From assembly GCA_000155695.1 (NCBI GenBank), contig DS990592.1:3147973-3211972 (forward strand): a stretch of DNA of 64,000 nucleotides. Reading direction: 5' to 3'. Positions 8,589-18,003 of this stretch are shown here, piece after piece. The DNA is from Verrucomicrobiia bacterium DG1235. Its GTDB lineage: Bacteria; Verrucomicrobiota; Verrucomicrobiia; Opitutales; Opitutaceae. A model generated the notes under the pieces. That model was not told where the DNA came from. It ran no database searches and saw nothing but the letters and a program-made list of their open reading frames with translations. Within the stretch, counting starts at the first letter, position 1; each line of letters opens with the position of its first letter. Position numbers and translations under genes: made by a program.

Positions 8589-9014
8589 TCAGCCCCCCCG
8601 ATTCGAGGATTTCGAAAACAAAGGCACGTCGTCGAAATGGCGGCTCGCGGTAATCGTTCCTTCGTCATGCTCGATCTCCACCACATCAAAACGAAGCGTG
8701 ATGGGCTTTGGCTTCATCATTCCGAAATAAGAGCGACACACCCGCCTCAATGCCTCCCGCTTACGTCGATCGATCGAATCGTAACCACTCACCAGCGCCC
8801 CCACCTTGCGCGTGCGAACCTCAACAAAAACAACCGCCTTCCCATGTAGGCAAATCAAGTCGATCTCGTCCCGGCCGCTTCGCCAGTTCCTCGCAAGGAT
8901 TTGGTAGCCCTTACGCTTCAACAGCTTCTCAGCCTCCCGCTCGCCTCGTCTCCCAATTGCGGCAGACTCCGGCTCGCTCGCGCGACCGAGCATGCGTTTG
9001 AGAAAAGAAACCAT
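8589..9014 (-). CDS. YraN/UPF0102 family putative endonuclease
   Basis: 141 residues. Holds the family's compact PD-(D/E)xK core: GRRGEREAEKLLKRKGY, then RNWRSGRDEIDLICLHGKAVVFVEVRTRK, with catalytic-looking Asp (EIDLI) and the E-V-R triad in VFVEVRTR. Function in the cell is not established; the fold is that of Holliday-junction-type nucleases. Transcribed toward zwf on the same strand but about 165 bases away. The N-terminal 20 residues are basic and variable. Confidence 0.9.
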   Translation of the reverse strand: MVSFLKRMLGRASEPESAAIGRRGEREAEKLLKRKGYQILARNWRSGRDEIDLICLHGKAVVFVEVRTRKVGALVSGYDSIDRRKREALRRVCRSYFGMMKPKPITLRFDVVEIEHDEGTITASRHFDDVPLFSKSSNRGG

Positions 9015-9219
9015 TGCACGTTACAAGCGTGTTACGCCTAAGTGGTCAAGTGACGAGTCTACCACTAGAGCCCACCCACATCTCTACAGTCGTAAAAATC
9101 CTACCTCAAACAACACACTTGTGCGGCACTTGAAGCGAATCCCTTTCCGAATACAGTCGCCTGACCGCCCGCCCTTCGCAAAATCCAGCCTAAACAAATC
9201 CTCCATACCCAACTCATAC

Positions 9220-11265
9220 GTGACCAAGCTCGCCCTTAGCGCCATCGCATCACTCGCCATCTCGGCAAGTTGCCTGGCCGACGACCTTATCAAACCCTCC
9301 ATCGTCGGAGGACGAGACGCTGCCGACGGAGCCTTTCCCTGGATTGCCGCCCTCGTTAGAGCCGATGGAGCAGGAAACGCGACCGAACGCCAATTCTGCG
9401 GCGGAGCCCTCATCGCTCCAAACTGGATTCTCACCGCCGCCCACTGCATCGACGAACAACCTCCCACCGGCTTCGAAATCATCGTCGGACAAAACGACTT
9501 AGACGATGCCTACACTCCTGTTTTTCCTCGAAGCATCCACACACACCCTTCCTACCATTTCCGCCGACTCGGCCGCGGCTCGGACCTAGCCCTCATCGAG
9601 ATCGACCCTCCCGTCCTAGACTACCCTCCTGTTTCGATCAACAGAGCGCTAGACCGCATCGTCGCAGGAAGAGAAGTCACCGCCCTCGGCTGGGGCCGCA
9701 CTGACTACAATTCCAACGACGACACAAACACGCTCCAACAGGTCGAGCTCACCCTCCGCGATATCGACGAGTATGATGACAATCACCCTGCCTACGACTA
9801 CTTCATTTCCACCGAATTGAACGAAACCGAAAAAGGCATCTATTCCGGCGACAGCGGCGGTCCTCTCCTCATCCAAAGCGAAGACGGCGAGGACTGGCTA
9901 ATCGCTGGCCTCACGAGCAATTCCATCCGAAACGCAGACAACAGCCTCAACGTCCCTTTCTTCACCAACGTGGCCAGCGTCCAAGACTGGATCGATCGCG
10001 TCCTCAGCTCGACTGACACCGTACCCGAAAGCATTCCACTGCTGGAACGCGTGAAACCTGCCAAACATCCGAACGGCCAAAGCTACGCCGGCTACCGCAT
10101 TTGGCCCTTCGCAGGCCAGCGAAAGGAAACCCTCAATCTCAACGCAAACAGCGCCTTCGATTTCCTCCTCTGGTACCCCAACTCCCTCCAAGCTCTAAAC
10201 GACGGATCCTTCCTAATCTTCGACACCCGAAACGAGCTTTCCCAAGCACCCTCTATCGCTGAGCTTAGCATAGAACACTCGAGAAATTATATTGACCCAC
10301 TCTTCACCCTCGCCCCTTTTGAAAACGCCTTCTTCAGCAGAATAAGAGGCAACTCGTCTCGAACAGACCACTACGCTTCCTTCACCTTCGACGGCCTGCT
10401 TCCCAACCAATCCTACCACCTAATCGGAGAATCGTCCTCGCAACTCTATCGTCAAGATCCGGGCAACATCGAACTTACAACAACATACGAAAACCCATTC
10501 CCAGCGTCACCAGATTCCAACTACTGGCTGCACCTGAACCCTACAAGCGCTTCGAAATTTATCACCCTCTTACCCGAAGCTACCCACACCCTTAACTCAA
10601 ACCAAGAAGCCTCAGGAATCCTCAGCTCAAACTCCCATCCCTTCAGATCGCCCAGCACCCGCATCGAGCTCTTCAAAGCAAACAATCTACCAGGCACCAA
10701 CGAGTCGCTCATTACCCTCCTGCCGGAATTCGACGGCGAGCTGATTCTCTACAGCACAAACGACGGACGCGAAATCGCCTACGCAGACCAAGGAGCGGAA
10801 AACGAAACCGACGAACTCATCATCGCCACCGCAGATCTCTATAACTCCATCATCGGCGTGTACAATTTCGACAAGGACGCCACCGGCTCCTTCAAGCTCG
10901 ATCTAGAGCCGCACGTCCCCGCCTCACTCGCATTCGGCGTCGAACAACGCCGCGGCATCACCTCCGCCGACGAGTACTTCACCGATTCGAATGGCAAACG
11001 CATCACCTACGAAAGCCTCACCATCACCAACACTCGCAACTACCCATTCATCACCGTCCGAGTCTACGGATCCTATTTCGATCCCGGCGTCGCTATCTAC
11101 GACGGCGACGGAGAAAGGCTAGAGTTCGAATTCGGAGAACAGCTCCACACAATTACCTTTGCCGCCAAAGCTCGCGAAAGATACACCATTGATGTCCTAA
11201 ACTACGAGGGTCCCTACGTCCAAAACTACGAGATCCTCGTATCCGGATCTCAAACACAGCCCTAA
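9220..11265 (+). CDS. Secreted trypsin-like serine protease with long C-terminal region
   Basis: S1-family peptidase. I choose GTG at 9220 because it starts a proper signal peptide (hydrophobic core ending CLA), whereas the open frame back to 8992 overlaps yraN and lacks secretion features. The mature start IVGGRDAADGAFPWIAAL is the classic activation site, the catalytic His is in LTAAHC, Asp in GSDLALIEID, and Ser in GDSGGP. About 420 residues follow the protease domain, with repeated beta-rich segments (for example FTFDGLLPNQSYHL and YTIDVLNYEGP) similar in style to pre-peptidase C-terminal domains; no named domain is assigned. About 681 residues. Probably extracellular. Confidence 0.87.
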   Translation: MTKLALSAIASLAISASCLADDLIKPSIVGGRDAADGAFPWIAALVRADGAGNATERQFCGGALIAPNWILTAAHCIDEQPPTGFEIIVGQNDLDDAYTPVFPRSIHTHPSYHFRRLGRGSDLALIEIDPPVLDYPPVSINRALDRIVAGREVTALGWGRTDYNSNDDTNTLQQVELTLRDIDEYDDNHPAYDYFISTELNETEKGIYSGDSGGPLLIQSEDGEDWLIAGLTSNSIRNADNSLNVPFFTNVASVQDWIDRVLSSTDTVPESIPLLERVKPAKHPNGQSYAGYRIWPFAGQRKETLNLNANSAFDFLLWYPNSLQALNDGSFLIFDTRNELSQAPSIAELSIEHSRNYIDPLFTLAPFENAFFSRIRGNSSRTDHYASFTFDGLLPNQSYHLIGESSSQLYRQDPGNIELTTTYENPFPASPDSNYWLHLNPTSASKFITLLPEATHTLNSNQEASGILSSNSHPFRSPSTRIELFKANNLPGTNESLITLLPEFDGELILYSTNDGREIAYADQGAENETDELIIATADLYNSIIGVYNFDKDATGSFKLDLEPHVPASLAFGVEQRRGITSADEYFTDSNGKRITYESLTITNTRNYPFITVRVYGSYFDPGVAIYDGDGERLEFEFGEQLHTITFAAKARERYTIDVLNYEGPYVQNYEILVSGSQTQP

Positions 11266-11282
11266 GGACTCGCCCAGCTTCA

Positions 11283-14200
11283 CTACACCTCAGCTACCGC
11301 CGCCCGCTTTTCCAGGTCAAGCGTCACCATGTCCGGATCGTCGTGCTCGCTGTGGAACTTCATGCTCACAACCTTAGAGACGCCCTTCTCCTCCATGGTC
11401 ACGCCGTAGATGGCGCGAGCCGCAGCGATCGTGCGCTTGTTGTGCGTGATGATTATGAACTGCGACTGCTGAGTGAACTGCTTGAGCAAAGTCGTGAATC
11501 GCCCGATGTTCGATTCGTCCAGAGGAGCGTCGAGCTCGTCCAACAAACAGAACGGAGACGGCTTCACCATGTAGATAGCGAAGAGAAGTCCGACCGCAGT
11601 CATGGTCTTCTGACCGCCCGAAAGCAGGCTTACGCCTTTGAGCTTGGTCCCAGGAGGCTGAGCCACGATCTCGATACCGCTCTCCAAAACGTCTTCCGTT
11701 TCGATGAGCTGCAAATCGGCCTTACCACCATGGAAAAGGGTCGAAAAGGTGTGCTTAAAATTCTCGCGGATCTTAACAAACGTATCCGTAAACTGCTCAC
11801 GCGACTTCGTATTGATCTCATCAATCGCCTCGACAAGTTTGTCCCGCGAAGAAACCAAATCGTCGTACTGCCCTTTCAAGAAACCGTGACGCTCACGCAA
11901 TTCGCCATACTCAGCAATCGCGTCCGTATTTACCGTACCCATACCTTGAATACGACGACGGAGATTTTCCACTTCACGCTTTACTGTCGCCCAACTAGTC
12001 TTTTCCAGCTCCTCGCGCTCTTCCGCAGTCGGACCGGTCGGCTTGGAAAGCTGCTCGACTTCCTCCTCTTCAGCAGAAGCATCTTCCTCGACTTCTTCGG
12101 ATTCCTCAGAAACTTCGGCCTCGGGCTCCGCCTCCTCGCTCGACTCTTCAGAACTAGCTTCTTCGCCTTCAACCGCAGCATCCTGCAATCCAATCGGCGG
12201 AGTCACTTCATCTTCTTCTTCATCCTCATCAAGAGTGGGCAAGTTCTCCACTGGCTGACGAGCCTTCCAAAGCTCCCACTGCCAATCGATATCCTTGAGC
12301 TCCACCCCATATTCGCGACTGATCTCCTCCTGGATAAACTCCAAGCGCGAACGCTTCTCCGCGATCTGCACATGCTGATTGCTTAAGCTGCCCTTAAGCT
12401 CGTCCACCCGGATTCGCAATTCGTTCTGCTCCTTTTCGAGAACGCCGATCTTCTCCTCGACTCCTATCAAGGACTCGCGAACCGTGTTTACCAAAATCTT
12501 AGCCTCTTCGAGCTCCGCATCCACAGAACCACTACGCTCGTTCGCCCGAGCAATCTCGCTCTGCAAAGCCTCGGTCTGGTCCTCCCAGCTATCGATGTCG
12601 CGCGTCTTAGACTCGATCAAACGGGTCAACTCGTTGCGACGCTGCTCCATCTCGATCAGTCCTTGCGTCAATACATCGAGCTTCTGCTTCTTCTCCTGCA
12701 GATCGAATTTCGCCTGCGACAAATTCTCGCGCTTCTCGTCACGCTCTTCGCGAATCTCGCCAATACCCGATTCCGTTTCCTCAAGTTGACGGCGGCTGCT
12801 CTCTAGCTTCTCAAGCTCCTGAGCGAGTCGAGCCTTTGCCTCCTCCAGCTTCTCAGTCGAAGCCGCTTGCACTTCCTCAAGACTCATGCGCTCGCGCTCC
12901 AAACGCTCCGCCCGCATTTTCTGCTCCTGCACCAACTTCTGAGCATTTCGCTCTTCGGCCTGCAAAGACGAGAGCTCATGGTTCGCATCCGAAATCTCAT
13001 GACGCTTGCTCTCCACCTGCTCCTCGGCAGCCTCTAGTTCCTTGTTAACCTTTTCCGCTTCCGCTCTAGCAAGCTCGAGAGCCTTCTGCTCCTCATCGAG
13101 TTCCTTCTGCGTCTGCTTCAGCTCGACCTCGCGCTGGAGAATGCTGCTGTTCTTTACCTTCCCCTTGTATCCGCCCGTCACGAGACCACGAGCATCCACA
13201 GTCTCGCCCTTCCTAGACGCAACCTGCAAGAAACGAAAATCCGAGCGACCCTCGTGCCATTTCAAAAACGCCGCTAAGTCGTCAACGACGTAACAGGAAG
13301 CCAAGACCGCGCGAAGCGAATCATGACTACTGTCTTCCTTCAGAGAAACGTAGGCCGACGCAGGCTTTAGCCAATCCGGCAAATCACTGGCCGGCAAGTC
13401 AGCCTTCGGACTGCTCTGCAGCTGCACGCAGGCTCGACCGATCTTCCCTTCCTCAAGCTGCTGGAAAATTTCAATTACCGTGTCGGCATCGCCCACCGCA
13501 ACCGCCTCCACCGCCGCGCCAAGCAAGGCTTCAATCGCAGGCTCGTATCCATCCTTTACCGACAAATCCGTAGCGAGCGGATCAAACGCCCTTCCTTCGA
13601 GCGACCCACGAAGTTTTCCCTTCAGCAAGGCCTTCGCGCCCTCGCCATAACCTTCGAGCTTTTCCTGGAGCTGCTGAAGTAGCTTCACGCGAGCGGTCTT
13701 CTGCGCAACCGCCCTATCCACTTCCTGGATACGAATTTGAGCCGCCTTAAACGCGTCACGCTTTGCGGACACTCCATCGCGAGCTTCTTCGAGATCGGTC
13801 TGCAAACGCGCCTGCAATGTGCGAGTCGCTTCAAGACGCTCCTGAAAGTCGCTCAAGGCCGCGACTGCTTCCGCTTGACCCTCGCCCTGCTCCGCAAGCT
13901 CTTCCTCAAGTCGCATCAAGCGATTTCGGCTCGTGCCGGCCTCGACCTCGATCGCTGACAACGCTTCCCGACAACGCGAGCTCGCGCGCTCGGCATCCAT
14001 CGCCGCCACCCGCAATTGCTGGATCTGCGTCTCGGACACGCGGAGGCGTTCCTCGATCTCCGCCAAATCGCGGTTACGCTCCTGGAAAACCTCGTCCGAA
14101 TTCCCAAGCACATCCAAATGCATCTGCTTGTCGGAATTGTGCTCGTCAAACCGACCGGCGATCTCGCCAAGCTGCGACTCGTACGAAGCAATATCCTGGT

Positions 14201-15164
14201 TCGCCTGCTCGATGCGCTCCGCAAGCGAAACGATCTTAATCTGAGCCATATCGGCAGCATTGCTCGCCTGCTCCTTCATGCTACGCAGATCGAAAACCGA
14301 CTGCTGAGAATCCTGAACCTTCTGGATAAGCGTCTGACGCTCTTCCTTATAAACGATCAGACTGCCCTGCTTATTCTCGAGATCCGTCGCCAGCTCGTCG
14401 ACCTCGTCCTGCAATTCGCTGGAAGACTGATCCACATCCGCCAGCGTCGCGCTCATCGTCTGATACTGGTACGCGCTGTAGCCTACGTCGAGGTGACGAA
14501 GCTTGTGGCTGATCTTCTTGTAGCGAATCGCCTTGGTCGCCTGACGCTTCAAGCTTCCGATCTGACGCCCGATTTCCCCAATCACGTCCGTTACGCGAGC
14601 AAGATTCGCCTCCACGTGAGACAGCTTGTTCAAAGTCTCCTTACGCTGAGCCTTGTACTTGGAAATCCCAGCCGCCTCCTCAAAAACCGCGCGACGCTCC
14701 TCAGGCTTCGAAGAAAGAATCTGGTCAATCTGACCCTGAGCCATGATCGAGTACGACGTCCGGCCGATACCCGTATCCATGAAAAGCCGCTGAATATCCT
14801 TCAGGCGACACGCCTTGCCATTGATGTAGTAGTTGCTCCCGCCATCGCGATGCACCTTACGAGCGATTTCGACCTCATTGAAATCACTGCCCAGCTCCTT
14901 CTCGCAATCCGTCAACGTGATCGCCACCTCGCAAATATTCAGAGGCTTACGCTTATCGGTACCCTCGAAAATCACGTCCTGCATCTTGCCGCCACGCAAA
15001 GCCTTCGCGCTCTGCTCCCCTAGAACCCAACGGATCGAGTCGGCGATATTGCTCTTCCCGCAACCATTCGGCCCCACGACCGCCGTGACGCCACGGTTGA
15101 ATTTCAGGAGAGTGGGATCGGCGAAGCTTTTAAAGCCGTTAACTTTCAGGGCGCTAAGATACAT
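11283..15164 (-). CDS. smc: Chromosome segregation protein SMC
   Basis: Condensin ATPase that compacts and segregates chromosomes with ScpA/ScpB. Start chosen at ATG 15162-15164 (MYLSALKVNGFKSFADP), the family N-terminus; upstream codons back to 15329 are low-complexity and not SMC-like. 1293 residues. Walker A GPNGCGKSN at 31-39, long coiled coil, hinge region about 520-680 (GYEPAIEALLGAAVEAV), C-motif LSGGQKTMT near 1180, and Walker B with LLDELDAPLD near 1211. Unusual feature: an acidic Ser/Glu-rich insert of roughly 60 residues (about 980-1040) in the C-terminal arm close to the head. scpA and scpB are not in the window. Confidence 0.96.
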   Translation of the reverse strand: MYLSALKVNGFKSFADPTLLKFNRGVTAVVGPNGCGKSNIADSIRWVLGEQSAKALRGGKMQDVIFEGTDKRKPLNICEVAITLTDCEKELGSDFNEVEIARKVHRDGGSNYYINGKACRLKDIQRLFMDTGIGRTSYSIMAQGQIDQILSSKPEERRAVFEEAAGISKYKAQRKETLNKLSHVEANLARVTDVIGEIGRQIGSLKRQATKAIRYKKISHKLRHLDVGYSAYQYQTMSATLADVDQSSSELQDEVDELATDLENKQGSLIVYKEERQTLIQKVQDSQQSVFDLRSMKEQASNAADMAQIKIVSLAERIEQANQDIASYESQLGEIAGRFDEHNSDKQMHLDVLGNSDEVFQERNRDLAEIEERLRVSETQIQQLRVAAMDAERASSRCREALSAIEVEAGTSRNRLMRLEEELAEQGEGQAEAVAALSDFQERLEATRTLQARLQTDLEEARDGVSAKRDAFKAAQIRIQEVDRAVAQKTARVKLLQQLQEKLEGYGEGAKALLKGKLRGSLEGRAFDPLATDLSVKDGYEPAIEALLGAAVEAVAVGDADTVIEIFQQLEEGKIGRACVQLQSSPKADLPASDLPDWLKPASAYVSLKEDSSHDSLRAVLASCYVVDDLAAFLKWHEGRSDFRFLQVASRKGETVDARGLVTGGYKGKVKNSSILQREVELKQTQKELDEEQKALELARAEAEKVNKELEAAEEQVESKRHEISDANHELSSLQAEERNAQKLVQEQKMRAERLERERMSLEEVQAASTEKLEEAKARLAQELEKLESSRRQLEETESGIGEIREERDEKRENLSQAKFDLQEKKQKLDVLTQGLIEMEQRRNELTRLIESKTRDIDSWEDQTEALQSEIARANERSGSVDAELEEAKILVNTVRESLIGVEEKIGVLEKEQNELRIRVDELKGSLSNQHVQIAEKRSRLEFIQEEISREYGVELKDIDWQWELWKARQPVENLPTLDEDEEEDEVTPPIGLQDAAVEGEEASSEESSEEAEPEAEVSEESEEVEEDASAEEEEVEQLSKPTGPTAEEREELEKTSWATVKREVENLRRRIQGMGTVNTDAIAEYGELRERHGFLKGQYDDLVSSRDKLVEAIDEINTKSREQFTDTFVKIRENFKHTFSTLFHGGKADLQLIETEDVLESGIEIVAQPPGTKLKGVSLLSGGQKTMTAVGLLFAIYMVKPSPFCLLDELDAPLDESNIGRFTTLLKQFTQQSQFIIITHNKRTIAAARAIYGVTMEEKGVSKVVSMKFHSEHDDPDMVTLDLEKRAAVAEV

Positions 15165-15404
15165 AAAAGGGCGAAATTCAAAGGCGGCCCTCTCAGCTGA
15201 CAATCCCAAACCCCGATTGTGAATAAGTCGCAGAACAAAGCGCGAACAACTTTGCGAACAACTCCCCCCAATAAAAACTCCCCCCAACCAGCAACTTCCC
15301 CCAACTAGCAAGCCCCCCCAAAAAATCATCCCTCGATCAACAACTCCAAAAAATCCGCCCCCCGCAAAAACAACAATGCCCCCAACACACCGCCCCCTCT
15401 ACTC

Positions 15405-15442
15405 GACACGTTTCAAGTACAAGGTTGCCCTATAAACGTGTC
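15405..15442. promoter_or_regulatory. Inverted-repeat operator upstream of the PaaX-like gene
   Basis: Perfect 9-base arms GACACGTTT (15405-15413) and AAACGTGTC (15434-15442) are separated by 20 bases and end 20 bases before the regulator's ATG. The position suits autoregulation by the adjacent protein. The inner part (AAGGTTGCCCT) plus the right arm recurs at 16380-16403. Confidence 0.6.
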
Positions 15443-15462
15443 ACACTAAGGTTCTCTATACA

Positions 15463-16254
15463 ATGAGAGGACCCAAATCACTCGACCTGATGATGATTCT
15501 AGCAGACTTGAGCCTCGAGGGGCTGGAACTCGCCTCTGCTCAGATAGCAAGGATCTGCCAGAACACGTTCGGAGGATCCAATCGCTCCTACATGAACTTG
15601 CTGAGGCGACTGGAAAAAAGCGGCCTGATCACGGTCGAGCCCGAAGACTCCGATGCGAAAACACGTTGGGTCCCCAAGCTTACAAATGCGGGAATTACCT
15701 CCAATTCTCAACCAAGCCCACGGACCGCTTGGGAAGTTGAATGGGACGGAAAATGGAGCCTACTCACCTTCGATCTGCCCACACACGCCGGCAAGGCTCG
15801 CAAACAACTAAGAAAATGGCTCACATCGCTCCGCTTTGGCAAACTGCAAGGGAGTGTTTGGGTCTCGCACCGAAAGCTCTCGGAAATAGAGAACTCGCTC
15901 GAGGAAATCGAGCTGGATCCCGAATCAGTCGTATGCATCGAAGGAAGCTTTTGGAACGCGCCCAATCAGGACCACTACGTTGAAAAGGCCTGGCAGCTCG
16001 ACCGCATGCAAGCCCTCTATGCGGAGTACCTACGTTTCGTGGAACGCGAAACCGGAACCGAAACGTCGTTACTGGATTACCAGAAGTGGAGAACTTGCGA
16101 AAAACAACTATGGTCCGCGGCCGTGGAACTAGATCCGCTTCTCCCCCGAGAGCTATGGCCACAAAAAAGCAGAGGCCCCAACCTCGCCCTCGACGCCGAA
16201 TCGAAGCGCCAACAAGCCCTCGAAAACTGGCTCGAAAACGCCCCTCACTGGTAA
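15463..16254 (+). CDS. PaaX-like transcriptional regulator
   Basis: 263 residues. The N-terminal half is a winged-helix segment (SLDLMMILADLSLEG ... SYMNLLRRLEKSGLI). The central block WDGKWSLLTFDLPTHAGKARKQLRKWLTSLRFGKLQGSVWVSH is the PaaX-type Cas2-like dimerisation domain. PaaX proteins repress aromatic-acid (phenylacetate) catabolic genes in response to CoA thioesters, but no such genes are nearby, so the target is unknown. The short leader contains an inverted repeat that could be its own operator. Convergent with the gene at 16481. ATG start with no clear Shine-Dalgarno. Confidence 0.75.
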   Translation: MRGPKSLDLMMILADLSLEGLELASAQIARICQNTFGGSNRSYMNLLRRLEKSGLITVEPEDSDAKTRWVPKLTNAGITSNSQPSPRTAWEVEWDGKWSLLTFDLPTHAGKARKQLRKWLTSLRFGKLQGSVWVSHRKLSEIENSLEEIELDPESVVCIEGSFWNAPNQDHYVEKAWQLDRMQALYAEYLRFVERETGTETSLLDYQKWRTCEKQLWSAAVELDPLLPRELWPQKSRGPNLALDAESKRQQALENWLENAPHW

Positions 16255-16379
16255 GCCTGCCAGACACCCGCCGCCGGACGGTTACTAATGCACTCAACGG
16301 CTCCGCCAGACAACAACCCCGACAGCCCGCACGCACGCGAATCACCCAGCCAACCACCTTTCGCGTCACGCCTGCAGGG

Positions 16380-16403
16380 CAAGGTTGCCCTTAAACGTGT
16401 CAC
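16380..16403 (+). repeat. Second copy of the PaaX-leader motif
   Basis: CAAGGTTGCCCTTAAACGTGTCAC matches 15420-15444 apart from one missing base and one mismatch. The left GACACGTTT arm is not conserved here, but AGGGCAAGGTTGCCCT forms its own palindrome (16376-16391). It lies 125 bases after the regulator's stop, between convergent genes. Confidence 0.55.
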
Positions 16404-16480
16404 CATTCTAAATCGCACAAAAGCACGAGCCTGCCTTAATGGGACAGGCAACCCCAGCTGGCCACGGCTCCCCCCCTTGC

Positions 16481-17872
16481 TCAAGTCACGACTCGACAGG
16501 GCAACATCGCCGCGTCTTCCATCCCATGAATGATCTTCTTGTCCGGCGGACAAAACGTAGCTAGAGCACCCGCCAATTTCACCGTCTCGCCATCCGTGAA
16601 ATAATAGGGATTCAGTCGCAAGCGCCCCGCCGCCTCATAGACGACCCCATCCTCCCCATACAACGGATGCTTCAGCTGCACCGACTTGCGAAACTCCTGG
16701 ATCACGTGCGGATGCGTAGCCGCCATATCCACTGCCTCCCGAAGGGCCTCGCTCCAGTCTTCGCGTGAAACGTCATTACCGATCACCACGCTGCGCGACC
16801 CCCAGGCCGTCTCGTGAAATCCTGAAATTTTCAATACAAGATTACGCTCCTTCTGACTCGCATCCGCGAGATCCATCCAAGAGTGCAACGCCTTTCCCTG
16901 GGCCACCGGTCCATCGATCACCGCTCCGGGTGGAAGCGGTGCCGGATCCACAACCCAGGACTTAGGTATCAGATTTTTCAATGCCTTGTAAGACTTCTTG
17001 GAAATATTCTCCTTCCAAAATGCCTCTAGCAAATGGTGATGAAAAAGAGCCATCCCCATCTTTTCCTCGAGAAACGGCTTAGCCGGTGGAGTCATCGCCA
17101 CCTCGCCAGCCTCCATCGCCTCGAAAATAAACTCCGCCTCGGGCAGATTCGGCAAATCGAACAACTCGAAAAAGCGATACACTACATCGATTTTCTCCGG
17201 ACTCCCCGCCACATCGAAATAGACCGCCCCTCCCAAAGGAAAGATTTCTCGTACCCATAAACTGTATACGCGATAGCCCCGCAGCTGCAAACGTTCAGCC
17301 AGCCAATCCATCTCTGGCTTATACGTCGCCGACTCTTCGCTCACCGCTAACACGATCACAGGACTATTGTTCCCGGGAGCCATGGCGGCTACGCTCTGGT
17401 AGAACGCCTCCTCCATCGCTCCGCCCGCGCCGAGCACACCCTCCGCGTCCGCATCCTCGTATAAGCGATTCAAATACGCAGTCAGCCCTATTCCGCCGGG
17501 CACCGAATCGAGCTCCGAAAGGGCAAAGCCTTCCTGCGTCACCAGCAAGTCGGGCCGAATCACCGGAGGCAGTGCCCCCTTGCTCGACTTGCTGCGACAA
17601 ATCTCGATCAACTCCTTCGACTTCCCCCTATCCAAATACTCCGCAACCCAAGGCGCGTAGAGCTCCTTGTTACGCAACAACTTCTTCCCCTCGAAAGAAC
17701 GGCGATACAAAAGCTCCAGCGCTTGATAAAACTCCAAGCTCGCCTGCCCGATTTCCTCGAGCTTCGACACGATCTCAGGAGTGAGACGCCAAGCCTCCGG
17801 CGACATTCGCCACGACTTGCCCTCAAATAGCTCCTGTTCGGAAAATGCTGTCTTTAACGCTTCGAGTTCCAT
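16481..17872 (-). CDS. Circularly permuted ATP-grasp-like protein, function unknown
   Basis: 463 residues, no signal peptide, not confidently named. The segment VIRPDLLVTQEGFALSELDS, followed by PGGIG, resembles the acceptor/Mg-binding motif (RPD....G+.+.ElD..PGG) of circularly permuted ATP-grasp enzymes such as glutathionylspermidine-synthetase-like proteins. The later block LVLKISGFHETAWGSRSVVIG and HVIQEF fits the ATP-grasp lysine and adenine-loop region. If right, it would make an amide or peptide bond using ATP; the substrate cannot be told. It is a stand-alone gene, 131 bases downstream of prfB on the same strand. Confidence 0.55.
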   Translation of the reverse strand: MELEALKTAFSEQELFEGKSWRMSPEAWRLTPEIVSKLEEIGQASLEFYQALELLYRRSFEGKKLLRNKELYAPWVAEYLDRGKSKELIEICRSKSSKGALPPVIRPDLLVTQEGFALSELDSVPGGIGLTAYLNRLYEDADAEGVLGAGGAMEEAFYQSVAAMAPGNNSPVIVLAVSEESATYKPEMDWLAERLQLRGYRVYSLWVREIFPLGGAVYFDVAGSPEKIDVVYRFFELFDLPNLPEAEFIFEAMEAGEVAMTPPAKPFLEEKMGMALFHHHLLEAFWKENISKKSYKALKNLIPKSWVVDPAPLPPGAVIDGPVAQGKALHSWMDLADASQKERNLVLKISGFHETAWGSRSVVIGNDVSREDWSEALREAVDMAATHPHVIQEFRKSVQLKHPLYGEDGVVYEAAGRLRLNPYYFTDGETVKLAGALATFCPPDKKIIHGMEDAAMLPCRVVT

Positions 17873-18003
17873 TGCAGTTGATGCTTTGTAAATGAACCGA
17901 TCTGCCGATCAGGTTCGAGAAAAAATCAGTACGAACAGTCCCGCCTCCTGATTGTAACCAAAAGGCACGGACGCCTGCTCAGCAAACAGCTCTCGCCTGA
18001 ACC

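Noticed and set aside
8992-9219. N-terminal 76 codons of the protease ORF
   Set aside because: They overlap yraN and lack a secretion signal; the signal peptide begins at GTG 9220.
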